DNA of 42,133 nt from Prevotella sp. (GTDB taxonomy: Bacteria; Bacteroidota; Bacteroidia; Bacteroidales; Bacteroidaceae): assembly GCA_017479675.1 (NCBI GenBank), contig JAFVBX010000028.1:1-42133 (forward strand), given 5' to 3'. Both the position numbers and the translations under genes were made by a program. Each line of letters starts with the position of its first letter. Position 1 is the first letter of the stretch. Positions 7,858 to 15,569 of this stretch are shown in pieces. Below the pieces are notes generated by a model that worked only from the letters and a program-made list of their open reading frames with translations, ran no database searches and was not told the origin of the DNA.

Positions 7858-8121
7858 TTATGCCAGGATTACGTCTGTAATACCAGCCTTTCTTGTCTCT
7901 TTTGGTATTACACCATCCTTGCGAGCCTTCTTTACTATGTCTGGCTCTGGCGCATTGTTTTCGTTAGTATAGCGTGGCTCGTAGATGTATATCACTTCCT
8001 TCTCGCCATACACTTGCAAGGCCTGTGCCGTAGGCATCGTCTTAGTCTCTACATTCTCACCTTGTTTGATGTTGAGGTACACCTGGTTGGTCAGTACCTC
8101 TGTGTCCTTGAATTTTGCCAT
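7858..8121 (-). CDS. Small late protein of unknown function (87 aa)
   Basis: Starts MAKFKDTEVLTNQVYLNIKQ; the upstream in-frame Met at 8169 is rejected because it adds a lysine/isoleucine-rich stretch overlapping the recombinase start. The protein is soluble and charged, with a YIYEPRY segment and no recognised domain. It lies 12 bp upstream of the spanin gene in the leftward late operon and is divergent from the recombinase, 40 bp away. It may be a minor tail or lysis-timing protein, but the sequence gives no direct clue. Confidence 0.65.
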   Translation of the reverse strand: MAKFKDTEVLTNQVYLNIKQGENVETKTMPTAQALQVYGEKEVIYIYEPRYTNENNAPEPDIVKKARKDGVIPKETRKAGITDVILA

Positions 8122-8161
8122 GTTTTTTCTATGTTTTACAGTTAATATGATTTGTATTTTA

Positions 8162-9316
8162 ATGTTCAATCTTATTTCCTATCGAGCCACCTTCTGTCGT
8201 AACGGAAGGCTGTCTCCTGACGGTCAGGGGCTGTTGCAAATCGAGTGCTCGCAACAACGCCGTAAGACTTATTTCTCTGCCCGTGTCAAGATCAGACCTG
8301 ACCAGTTCCTGCATGGGCAGGTAGTTAACCACCCTATTGCCGATGCGCTGAACTACCGCCTGCGTCAGATGATCTTTGATTTGCAGTCCGTTGAGATTGA
8401 CTGTATGCGCAGAGGCGTGGAGCCTACCCTTGAAGTATTACGCCAAGCATGGCGCGAGGCATCGCGTCCTACCGCTCGTATCATTGATTTCGGGGCAGAG
8501 ATGCTGAATGGTTCCACTAACCGTCGCGAGATGACGCGTCGCTCCTATCGTACCCTGTTCAATTCTCTTGAAAAGTTTCGCCCGTCGGCGTTAGTCCAGG
8601 ATGTTGACTACTCCTTTGTCTGCAAGTATGACGCATGGCTGAAAGCTCACGGTTCAGGACCAAACACCCGTATCTGCCGACTGCGACTGTTGAGAACTAT
8701 TATTCTTGAAGCCAAGCGCCGCAACATCGTGGCAACCTCTCCCTTTGACAGGTTCAAGATACCTCAGATGACAAGCAAGCGCGGTTTCCTCTCACTACAG
8801 CAGTTGCATAAGGTAGAAAACATTCAGCTCGTTGGCAAGATAGCCCAGATACGTGACGTTTTCCTTCTGTCCTGCTATACTGGTCTGCGCTTCTCAGATA
8901 TTGAAACCCTGCGTGACGAACACTATAGCAAGGGGTGGATTACCAAACGTATGGTCAAGACACTCACAGATGTCAACATACCCTGTATGGAGTTGTTTGA
9001 TGGCAAGGCTGTAACCCTTATAGAGAAGTCAGGAGGTATTACCAGACTGACCTCCTCGATGGGAAGCAATGCAACAGTCAACAAATACCTGAAAGAGGTT
9101 CTGAGGCTTGCAGGTTGCGGTGACTGTGGTTTTACTTTTCACACAGCACGCCACACCTTTGCTTCATTGCTCCTGCAGCAGGGAGTAGGTATGGCTACCA
9201 TACAACGTCTGCTTGGACATGCTTCTGTCACCACCACTGAAATCTATGCAGAAATCACCCCTGAGGTAATCAAGAACGATTTACGTCGTGTTCAGCGAAA
9301 ACGTAAGAGTGGTTAA
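8162..9316 (+). CDS. Tyrosine recombinase, candidate tail-fibre invertase
   Basis: A 384-aa phage integrase-family enzyme with an N-terminal core-binding domain (about 100-200) and a complete catalytic domain: R243 (CYTGLRFSD), HTARH (H327, R330), LGHASVTTTEIY (H353 and nucleophile Y362). The ATG at 8162 is used; a longer frame to 7985 is antisense to the 87-aa gene. It is the only gene on the plus strand inside the leftward late block, next to the tail fibre 3' end. Because this phage moves by a MuA-type transposase, a second integrase is not needed for integration. The fibre gene contains 13 regularly spaced repeats, and an inverted copy lies 11 bp after this gene's stop codon. I infer site-specific inversion of fibre sequence, the role Gin (a serine recombinase) plays in Mu. 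Confidence 0.9.
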   Translation: MFNLISYRATFCRNGRLSPDGQGLLQIECSQQRRKTYFSARVKIRPDQFLHGQVVNHPIADALNYRLRQMIFDLQSVEIDCMRRGVEPTLEVLRQAWREASRPTARIIDFGAEMLNGSTNRREMTRRSYRTLFNSLEKFRPSALVQDVDYSFVCKYDAWLKAHGSGPNTRICRLRLLRTIILEAKRRNIVATSPFDRFKIPQMTSKRGFLSLQQLHKVENIQLVGKIAQIRDVFLLSCYTGLRFSDIETLRDEHYSKGWITKRMVKTLTDVNIPCMELFDGKAVTLIEKSGGITRLTSSMGSNATVNKYLKEVLRLAGCGDCGFTFHTARHTFASLLLQQGVGMATIQRLLGHASVTTTEIYAEITPEVIKNDLRRVQRKRKSG

Positions 9317-9327
9317 TTTCATACGAA

Positions 9328-9345
9328 ATAAGTCCGTAGGAAACT
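9328..9345. repeat. Inverted copy of the tail-fibre repeat, putative crossover site
   Basis: The minus strand reads AGTTTCCTACGGACTTAT. This matches the tail-fibre repeat at 10018-10035 (AGTTTCCTACGGAATTAT on the plus strand) at 17 of 18 positions in inverted orientation. It is outside any gene, between the recombinase and the tail fibre stop codons. Confidence 0.75.
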
Positions 9346-9457
9346 ATTTAAGTGTGCTCAGGAAGTCAAAGAACGTGGGCAATTCCGAAGAATTGGTGTT
9401 TTTAATGGTGCACCAAAAGTGCGCTGTATATGCACCAATGATGCACCACCTACCTTT

Positions 9458-11122
9458 TTAATAGCTGCTATAATCACTCTTCCGCTGGGTGATATTTGAG
9501 TCAGTCCACTTGGCTTCTACAGAGTAGCAGCACATGCTTCCCTTACACTCATCCCATTCCGCACTGAGATCCTCCAGACGATATGTTCCATCGCTTTCTG
9601 TGGTGATATCCTGGTCGAAAATAACCTCTGTTCCACCAGCGTGTCGAGCAGCCACGACGAGGTGGCAACTATGTTGCTCACCATCGGCAAATGCTATCTC
9701 GAAGTAGCCTTCCTCGAAGCCGCTGACAAGGGTGTCGCCGTCTTCGTCTTCATCGCCTTCAATCCAAGAACCGTAGTCATAATCGAAGGTGTCAAGCGTA
9801 ACAGGGGCAATATTCTTACCCGTGATACCATCAAGGAAGTTAGCTCCTGTGACATTATCAGCAATAGTATTACTGCTACATGAGTTTCCTACGGTATTTG
9901 AACCAAAACCGTTTCCTACGGAATTGTACTGGAATGAGTATCCTACGGAATTTGACTCGAAACCGTTTCCTACGGTATTGCCAGCAAAAGATTGTCCTAC
10001 GGTATTGTTGGCAAACCAGTTTCCTACGGAATTATACCTAAATGATTGTCCTACGGTATTACCATAGAAATTGTATCCTACGGTATTGCGATAACAATCG
10101 TTTCCTACGGTATTTGAACCAAAACCGTTTCCTACGGAATTGTACTGGAATGAGTATCCTACGGAATTGTACTGAAAATATTGTCCTACGGTATTTGAAC
10201 CAAAACCGTTTCCTACGGAATTGTAGCTACCATTAGAAGCAACATGGTTACCATAAGAGCTACCGCCAACAGCCCAGTTGCGGTTCTGCGTATCGTACAC
10301 ATTACCATAGCAAATGGAGTAGGACGTACCACCAAGTGTGATATTATTCAGCTGCTGCTTCTTTTGGTTCTCAGGATACCAAGTCTTTATCTCATTGTCA
10401 TGGACATTGATAGAACTCTGCGAAGCCTGATATACCGACGTGTCTTGACTCGTCGTACCACTGAGGTAGTCGAATGTGTAACGATACACAGCAGTGCTGC
10501 TCAGCGTAGCACCACTTGGGTACATTACGTTGGAATTGCTGATGTCTGAGAAGCCCAGGTACTGGTTCACGAGATCAGTCGCCGTACCCTTGATAGCAGT
10601 AATCTTGTAACGGGCAAACATGATGTTCTTGAAGTCGTATGGAGCCTCGTTCCCCCATTCATCCACCATGTGATAGATTACTCCCTTGCCGTTGTTAGCG
10701 TCTGCCCATGCAAAGCGTGCGGTATCGTTGGCAAGGCTATACTTCAACTTCCATGCTTTCAGGTTGCAGTTCTGGAAGTACGTGTCACCATCATGCTGTA
10801 TAGCCCATGCCTCTTCACACAGCTGGTTAGATGTCAATGCCGTCACAATGATGTCAAACTGGTGCCCAGCTGACTGTGTACCCGCTACGGCGGTGGTGGT
10901 CACGTAGTCAGTAATACGGTAGGTCTGTCCCTGTGCCAGCGTGCCTGCTACTGTCATTGCCAGCAGTTCCGCATAGGTAAGGGCAAGTGGGGAAACCTGC
11001 TGCAATACGTCATGCACTGACAGGCGTTGCTCCTTGTCATGAATGACATACTCTGAATGTGTCACGGGGAAGTAACGGCTGTTGCCGTTCTTCATTACTC
11101 TTGGTTGTAAGATTGGTGTCAT
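9458..11122 (-). CDS. Tail fibre with NxVGxxF solenoid repeats
   Basis: A 554-aa fibre. The N-terminal 200 residues match a widespread Bacteroidetes phage module (TYAELLAMTVAGTLAQGQTY, SAGHQFDIIVTA, NNGKGVIYHMVDEWGNEAPY). Residues about 300-415 are a run of 9-residue units N-[ST]-V-G-x-x-F-x-x, likely a beta-solenoid shaft, encoded by DNA with an exact 27-bp period. The last 130 residues form an acidic domain (GNIAPVTLDTFDYD-like region, EDEDGDTLVSGF) that may be the receptor-binding tip. It is the last structural gene of the leftward tail operon and converges with the recombinase. If inversion occurs, the tip would be exchanged. Confidence 0.85.
   Translation of the reverse strand: MTPILQPRVMKNGNSRYFPVTHSEYVIHDKEQRLSVHDVLQQVSPLALTYAELLAMTVAGTLAQGQTYRITDYVTTTAVAGTQSAGHQFDIIVTALTSNQLCEEAWAIQHDGDTYFQNCNLKAWKLKYSLANDTARFAWADANNGKGVIYHMVDEWGNEAPYDFKNIMFARYKITAIKGTATDLVNQYLGFSDISNSNVMYPSGATLSSTAVYRYTFDYLSGTTSQDTSVYQASQSSINVHDNEIKTWYPENQKKQQLNNITLGGTSYSICYGNVYDTQNRNWAVGGSSYGNHVASNGSYNSVGNGFGSNTVGQYFQYNSVGYSFQYNSVGNGFGSNTVGNDCYRNTVGYNFYGNTVGQSFRYNSVGNWFANNTVGQSFAGNTVGNGFESNSVGYSFQYNSVGNGFGSNTVGNSCSSNTIADNVTGANFLDGITGKNIAPVTLDTFDYDYGSWIEGDEDEDGDTLVSGFEEGYFEIAFADGEQHSCHLVVAARHAGGTEVIFDQDITTESDGTYRLEDLSAEWDECKGSMCCYSVEAKWTDSNITQRKSDYSSY
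9887..10218. repeat. Thirteen TCCTACGG repeats at exact 27-bp spacing inside the tail fibre
   Basis: TCCTACGG starts at 9887, 9914, 9941, 9968, 9995, 10022, 10049, 10076, 10103, 10130, 10157, 10184 and 10211. Flanks alternate between GTTTCCTACGG, TATCCTACGG and TTGTCCTACGG, and between TATT and AATT downstream. Larger direct repeats exist too: GAACCAAAACC recurs at 9900, 10116 and 10198. The repeats encode the 9-residue solenoid units; the nucleotide conservation is stronger than protein structure alone needs. Confidence 0.95.
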
Positions 11123-11137
11123 ACTCTTATACGTTTT

Positions 11138-12028
11138 TTAGATTGAAAAAATATCGTTAACTGCTTCACTCGTTTCCTCGCCGTGGAAAGCGCGTGCTAT
11201 GTTCATAGGCACGTTAGAATAACCGTATGCCGTGAGATACTCGTAATAGCCGTTGTCATCATCTCTGAAGACGTAGTAGGACTGCCTGTATTCCATTGGA
11301 GCTGTCCCCAGGGCTTTTTCCTCCACGTCACCGAGGCTCAGCGTGGCAAACGCCATAAATTTTTGTGAGTTGCTATCCCATTGGCGCATTTCCACCAATT
11401 TCCCGTTGTGCATGAAGATGTTACAATCCATTCCCTCCTGAGGCAGTTCGCCGCCGCTCCTGCAGAATTTTGCAATGTCAAGCACCTTGACTTTATCCAG
11501 CTTCTCCTTGTCCTTCTTGCTCATCAGTCCGTCGGCATAAGTGGTGGCAACAGCTTCGCCAAAGGCGCGGAGGATGTCTTCTGGCACGTTCTGGTGTGTG
11601 AAGCTCGCGTAGTATGCGTAGCCACTGTTGGTGCTGCCATACACTAAGTACAGCGCACCCTTGCCGCTATTGTCGCCGTCGCTGTGCCCACAACAGAACA
11701 CCACCACCTGCGTAGTGTCACCCTCAGTTGCTTCTGGGTCAAAATCCGTGTCGAGTGCATCCAATGTCCTGGCATGTGTCGGCATACCGTAGTAGAGGTA
11801 GCAGCCGCCCAGTGGCAGCACCTTGCCCGCCTCTGCATAGTCCTTCAGGTCTATCGTCGCCTTGTCTGCCTTGCCGTTGAGGGCTTCGGCAAGCCCCTCT
11901 ATGCTCGACATGCCTATCAGGTCGTTCTTGTGTACGAAACTGTCTACCAGCTTCGCAAACTGTCCCTCAGTGGGGTACTTGCCTGTCTTGAAGTAACTCT
12001 TCAGTATGTTCCTGCTCTCTGTTGCCAT
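11138..12028 (-). CDS. Tail fibre-associated protein (296 aa)
   Basis: The N-terminus MATESRNILKSYFKTGKYPT with EGQFAKLVDSFVHKNDLI is a common leader of Bacteroidetes phage tail proteins encoded beside fibres, likely for attachment to the baseplate or fibre. The rest is beta-rich with no clear domain, apart from a short helical GLMSKKDKEKLDKV segment seen in fibre neck regions. It lies between the collar-domain fibre and the repeat fibre in the leftward operon, 15 bp before the latter. A structural fibre or fibre-connector role is inferred from position and the N-terminal module. Confidence 0.75.
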   Translation of the reverse strand: MATESRNILKSYFKTGKYPTEGQFAKLVDSFVHKNDLIGMSSIEGLAEALNGKADKATIDLKDYAEAGKVLPLGGCYLYYGMPTHARTLDALDTDFDPEATEGDTTQVVVFCCGHSDGDNSGKGALYLVYGSTNSGYAYYASFTHQNVPEDILRAFGEAVATTYADGLMSKKDKEKLDKVKVLDIAKFCRSGGELPQEGMDCNIFMHNGKLVEMRQWDSNSQKFMAFATLSLGDVEEKALGTAPMEYRQSYYVFRDDDNGYYEYLTAYGYSNVPMNIARAFHGEETSEAVNDIFSI

Positions 12029-12055
12029 ATCCAGTTATGAATTATGAATTGTGAA

Positions 12056-13108
12056 TTAAGGAAGTGCCTTTATGATGTATGCCAGCACGTAATATGGTGG
12101 GCGGTTCTCGTGTGCTTGTGACGCATTCTGTGCTTGGTTCTGCTGTACTGTTACAGTATGTGTGTGTGCACCTCCTTGACCAGATGTCCAATCAAAAGAA
12201 CCTGCACCTGTGCCTCCCATTGTGGCTATGTGGCTGTCATCCGTTGCCCATCCATCGCCATCATATACCTGCACCCTTTTAGAATGGTTATGTGCTCCAG
12301 AACTATCCATTGAAGCCTCATGCCCATGCGCAGGCAGTCCGCTCTCCGCAGCCGTCAGTGTGTGTGTCTTCTCGCCACCTGTAGTACCCTTTGTGGAGTC
12401 CTCACCTGATGGTGTCTGACCACAGATGAAGCGTCCCCTGAGGTCCGGCAGGCGGAAGTATCCGTTGTCGGTGGTATATGTGGCACCGTTCATGTCCTTC
12501 GCAGAGTTGAATACATCGCCTATCACGTCGTGCAGATCCTTGTAATCTGCAACCAGTAATTGCCTGCCGTCACATATCAGGTACTTTCCATCGGATGGAT
12601 CGCCCTGTCCTGCCCACATCTCCACTGTGCCTATTGGTACACCTTGCAGAGCGTCAACATCTGTCCTCAGTTTGTTCACCTCGATGGCAAGTTCTCTGTT
12701 GGTCTTCTTTTCGAGGTAGGCAAAGTCTGCCCACTTGTATCTCTCGCTGCCCGTGCCCGTCGCAAGATATCTCTTGCTGTATGCCTGTGGGTACTGATAT
12801 CCGTCACTGGTCACGCTGACGCTTTCCTCCACCACGTGAAGCCATGTATCCTGCGTGGTACTGCCAGCAAACCACAGCACTTCGCCGTTAGGGTATTTCT
12901 GCGTCTTCAGGAATACGTAGCCACTGCTTCTGCCGCTCTGCCCTGACACGCAACCGTTGAGTATCACCTTATCGCCGGCTATCGCTCCCAGCATCTCTGC
13001 CATGCGGCGGTTGTGCGCTATGTACTCCAGCGTCTCACAGTCCAGGGGGAAATCGTTGTTGCCCTGTCCGAGGTAATTGCCCTCGTATTTCTCGTTAATC
13101 TCTGCCAT
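12056..13108 (-). CDS. Tail fibre / phage tail collar domain protein
   Basis: A 350-aa protein whose C-terminal half is a phage tail collar domain: VPIGTVEMWAG, YLICDGRQLLVADYKDLHDV, YFRLPDLRGRFICGQ, ending ENRPPYYVLAYIIKAL. His-rich AHGHEA, GAHNHSK and GAHTHTV segments resemble the metal-binding tip of T4 gp12-type fibres. The N-terminal 150 residues form the attachment region. It is directly downstream of the baseplate genes, where Mu has fibre gene S. A role in host binding is well supported by the domain. Confidence 0.88.
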   Translation of the reverse strand: MAEINEKYEGNYLGQGNNDFPLDCETLEYIAHNRRMAEMLGAIAGDKVILNGCVSGQSGRSSGYVFLKTQKYPNGEVLWFAGSTTQDTWLHVVEESVSVTSDGYQYPQAYSKRYLATGTGSERYKWADFAYLEKKTNRELAIEVNKLRTDVDALQGVPIGTVEMWAGQGDPSDGKYLICDGRQLLVADYKDLHDVIGDVFNSAKDMNGATYTTDNGYFRLPDLRGRFICGQTPSGEDSTKGTTGGEKTHTLTAAESGLPAHGHEASMDSSGAHNHSKRVQVYDGDGWATDDSHIATMGGTGAGSFDWTSGQGGAHTHTVTVQQNQAQNASQAHENRPPYYVLAYIIKALP

Positions 13109-13114
13109 ATCTTA

Positions 13115-13615
13115 TTACGAATAATAATTGATAAAGTATCTCGTTCCTGCCAGCTTGTATGTATTCACCACCGCCTGCAGTTCCTGTTCGTTTATCGTTC
13201 CACGCAGTTCCTGTGGTATCTCCACCACAAAGCCCACCGCGCCTGTCGCCTCCCATCCCCTGCGGTATATCCTCAGAGCCTTGTAGCCTGCTTTCCCCCT
13301 GCCGTCGATGCGCAGCACTGGGTGCAGCAGCCTTCTGAGTATTATCACCGCGGCGTGCTGGCTCTCATTGTCCGTCACCCTTATCCTCCGTGCCACGGGG
13401 TCAAACTGGTCGTTGAGTATTCCCCTAAGATAGCATACCTGACCGTTATGCTTCAGGCGCATGTCCTTCATGGCACGGTATTCAGCAAACCTCTCGCTGA
13501 GCCACTGCACTGGCGTGACGAGCACACTTAGCAAGGCTATGAGTGTGCGCTGCCTCAGGCATATGGGCAGCAATAGCACCGCCAGTTTCTTGTATTCCAC
13601 GTCATACTTACTCAT
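13115..13615 (-). CDS. Baseplate-to-fibre protein, Mu gp48 position (166 aa)
   Basis: No recognised domain. It starts MSKYDVEYKKLAVLLLPICL and contains ALLSVLVTPVQWLSERFAEY, a hydrophobic but not clearly membrane segment; many Arg residues follow. Its start overlaps the 3' end of the baseplate J-like gene by 8 bp (ATGAGTAA), and it precedes the collar fibre, the place of Mu gp48 (tail protein I-like). Function assigned by order only. Confidence 0.7.
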   Translation of the reverse strand: MSKYDVEYKKLAVLLLPICLRQRTLIALLSVLVTPVQWLSERFAEYRAMKDMRLKHNGQVCYLRGILNDQFDPVARRIRVTDNESQHAAVIILRRLLHPVLRIDGRGKAGYKALRIYRRGWEATGAVGFVVEIPQELRGTINEQELQAVVNTYKLAGTRYFINYYS

Positions 13616-14441
13616 AAGCTATCATCGTCGTTGTAATCTGTTCCACAGTGAGGTAGCCTGCCACAGGGCGGTATCTTGCGTCTATCTGCTGCACTGCCCC
13701 ACCTAACGGTGTTGCCTTGCTCTCCGTCACCTCTGCTATCTTCACGCCCCCCACCGTCTGGAGTTTGTCAACCAGTGCCATGTTGGTATATTCGCCGTTG
13801 AAAGGCAGACTCTGCACATACTCCTGCACCGCTGCCTCCACGGCTTCCTGTACGTCACTGCCTGTCAGTATTGCGTCGTAGTATATCGTCAGGCTGCATG
13901 TCAGTCTGTCCGCCTCCTGGTTCACCACCTGCAGCCTTACGCCAGCATCCTTTATCTCTTTCATATAGGCAAGGAACTCCGTCGCTGTTTCCGTGTCAAG
14001 AGGCTCCAGTCCGTCATTGCCCTTTGTGGCTATCTTGACGGTGAGGATGCTGCTCTCTTCGCTCTCCGTGGCTGCTGCATACTTCACCACCTTGGCATCA
14101 TCTATGTCGCTTTCGCTCATTCCCGTCGTATCATATACGTCGGTGTCGCTGATGAGTGTCTTGTCCTTCATGAAGGCGAGTGCCTTGTCCCTGTACCACT
14201 TGGGGCGGTGAGGCAGTATCTCCTCGATTCTGGCATCCACGTCCTTCTTGTGCTCGTCAAACAGACTCTCCAGTACCCATGTAGCTACTGCCACTATGTA
14301 TATGATGATGCGCTCTATTGATACAGACGAGAAGGTGGCGTCAAAGTCCGCATCCACCGTGAAACCGTATCTCCCTGCCAGCGTGGCATCATTCATGAAT
14401 GCCGTTGCCATGCTCTGCCTTATTTCCTCTATGGTCCTCAT
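13608..14441 (-). CDS. Baseplate J-like protein (Mu gp47-like)
   Basis: A 277-aa baseplate wedge component. Features fitting the family are the N-terminal helix MRTIEEIRQSMATAFMNDAT, a central segment with Asp-rich DTDVYDTTGMSESDIDDAKV, a regular beta/alpha region VQEAVEAAVQEYVQSLPFNG, and an end with GGVKIAEVTESK. It sits between the LysM-like wedge gene and the gp48-position gene. In contractile tails this protein forms the wedge core that contacts sheath and fibres. Assignment rests on order and general family pattern. Confidence 0.78.
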   Translation of the reverse strand: MRTIEEIRQSMATAFMNDATLAGRYGFTVDADFDATFSSVSIERIIIYIVAVATWVLESLFDEHKKDVDARIEEILPHRPKWYRDKALAFMKDKTLISDTDVYDTTGMSESDIDDAKVVKYAAATESEESSILTVKIATKGNDGLEPLDTETATEFLAYMKEIKDAGVRLQVVNQEADRLTCSLTIYYDAILTGSDVQEAVEAAVQEYVQSLPFNGEYTNMALVDKLQTVGGVKIAEVTESKATPLGGAVQQIDARYRPVAGYLTVEQITTTMIAYE

Positions 14442-14475
14442 CTTCTGATTAATCTGAGTATTCTGATTATTCTGA

Positions 14476-14763
14476 CTAACTTACCACGAAGTCCACGCCC
14501 ACAGCCATATAGCCTATGCCGCCAGGCAGCAGCTCCTCATCCTCTGCCGTCATCGCCGTTGCCGGCTGCTGACCGCTGACGTTGAACAGCTGCACCACGT
14601 TGCGTTTCTTCACCTCAGTGCATACTATCTTCTGTCCGTTCCTGAGGTCGTCAGTCACCGCCATGCCGTTAACCACCGCCATGTCCACCAGAGCCTCAAT
14701 GCCTCCGGCTGTCACTATCGCTATGTCGAGCAGGGTCTGTCCTGCCAGTGCTATTGTCATCAT
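14476..14763 (-). CDS. LysM-like baseplate protein (gp53-like), 95 aa
   Basis: The tandem ATGs at 14763 and 14760 overlap the stop of the preceding gene, so translation is coupled; a longer frame to 14862 is antisense-like and rejected. The segment GQTLLDIAIVTAGGIEALVD then AVVNGMAVTDDLRNGQKI has the LysM pattern of two helices packing on strands. A LysM-like domain is present in T4 baseplate wedge protein gp53, and the gene lies between gp25-like and J-like wedge genes. I infer a wedge-stabilising role rather than enzymatic peptidoglycan binding. Confidence 0.7.
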   Translation of the reverse strand: MMTIALAGQTLLDIAIVTAGGIEALVDMAVVNGMAVTDDLRNGQKIVCTEVKKRNVVQLFNVSGQQPATAMTAEDEELLPGGIGYMAVGVDFVVS

Positions 14764-15071
14764 CTGTAGTAAGCGTCTATCTGTATGTCCTTTGCCGTTA
14801 TCTTTACCGAGCGGACGGTCTGCCCGTCCATCTCCATCTGTTCGCGTATCGTGGAGCGCCATGCAGCAGGGTCGTAGTCGAGCAGCATTTCACTGATGCC
14901 GCATCCCACTCTGGGCACCTCCTTCAGTTCCCCTTGGTTCATGGTGAGTATAAGTGCCTGGTTCTGACGCAGTATGTCGCCTGTCACCATTCCTGAGGCT
15001 ATCTGTCCGTTGGCATCCCTCCTCACCCTGATGTCTATGTCGTAATTCTGTGTCAGTTGTATCCCTGTCAT
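14760..15071 (-). CDS. Baseplate wedge protein, gp25/Mu gp46-like (103 aa)
   Basis: Small gp25-family protein: MTGIQLTQNYDIDIRVRRDA, GDILRQNQALILTMNQGELK, EVPRVGCGISEMLLDYDP, and a C-terminal IREQMEMDGQTV strand-helix. The family nucleates sheath assembly at the baseplate. The VG(x)G pattern and length match Mu gp46. It is followed by an overlapping LysM-like gene and preceded, 1 bp away, by the spike gene. Confidence 0.82.
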   Translation of the reverse strand: MTGIQLTQNYDIDIRVRRDANGQIASGMVTGDILRQNQALILTMNQGELKEVPRVGCGISEMLLDYDPAAWRSTIREQMEMDGQTVRSVKITAKDIQIDAYYR

Positions 15072-15072
15072 G

Positions 15073-15534
15073 TCAGTGGCTTATCTTTTTGTCTTCGTAG
15101 TCTGCCTGTCTCAATGGCTCCATTGGCTTGATGGGTGCCGATGTCACACCGTGAGTACCTGTGTGCGTGTGGCTGTTGAATGCCGTTATAAGACTGTTCA
15201 AAGCCTGTATGAACGGTTGTATATTGATGAGACCGCCGAGCTTGCCGCCGTTGATGGTGATACTCTCTACCTCATCCACTGCCAGTACCGCCACCTGCGT
15301 GAAGTCTCCGGAGAGGCTTCCCATGAGCACGGCAGACCCCACCTTTGGCACTATGAGCATTTCGCCTTCCTTCTCGCTTTCGCTGGCACGCAGTCTCACG
15401 CCAGGAATGACTATATTGCCTACCTCCACGCTGCACGTGTTGCCGCTTACGGCTGTCACTATGCCCTGCACCACTGTTATGTCCTTGACTCCGAAATTCT
15501 TCAGACGTTCTGCCAGTTCCTTGTATGGATCCAT
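15073..15534 (-). CDS. Baseplate spike, gpV/Mu gp45-like (153 aa)
   Basis: An OB-fold start (DITVVQGIVTAVSGNTCSVE) is followed by a beta-helical part and a C-terminal HTHTGTHGVTSAP motif. His-x-His at the tip binds an iron ion in P2 gpV and Mu gp45 spikes, which puncture the outer membrane. Length is close to these spikes. It lies between the hub (gpD-like) and gp25-like genes, the Mu order. The upstream junction contains TAAACAG-type 7-bp repeats. Confidence 0.88.
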   Translation of the reverse strand: MDPYKELAERLKNFGVKDITVVQGIVTAVSGNTCSVEVGNIVIPGVRLRASESEKEGEMLIVPKVGSAVLMGSLSGDFTQVAVLAVDEVESITINGGKLGGLINIQPFIQALNSLITAFNSHTHTGTHGVTSAPIKPMEPLRQADYEDKKISH

Positions 15535-15569
15535 CTTTTGGTTTACTGTTTACCGTTTATAGTTTAGAA

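Noticed and set aside
7985..8161. N-terminal extension of the tyrosine recombinase
   Set aside because: The extension is antisense to the 87-aa late gene, is Cys/Phe-rich, and is unlike a recombinase N-terminus; ATG at 8162 gives a normal length.
8162..9316. Recombinase as the prophage integrase
   Set aside because: The ends match transposase sites with a short target duplication in a repeat protein gene, not a tRNA or att core, and the gene lies far inside the element.
9887..10218. CRISPR-like array (regular 27-bp spacing)
   Set aside because: The repeats are in frame inside a long ORF, encode 9-residue solenoid units, and the intervals are too short and too similar to be spacers; no cas genes are present.
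9458..11122. Diversity-generating retroelement target
   Set aside because: No reverse transcriptase and no adenine-biased template repeat are present; variation is better explained by the recombinase and repeats.
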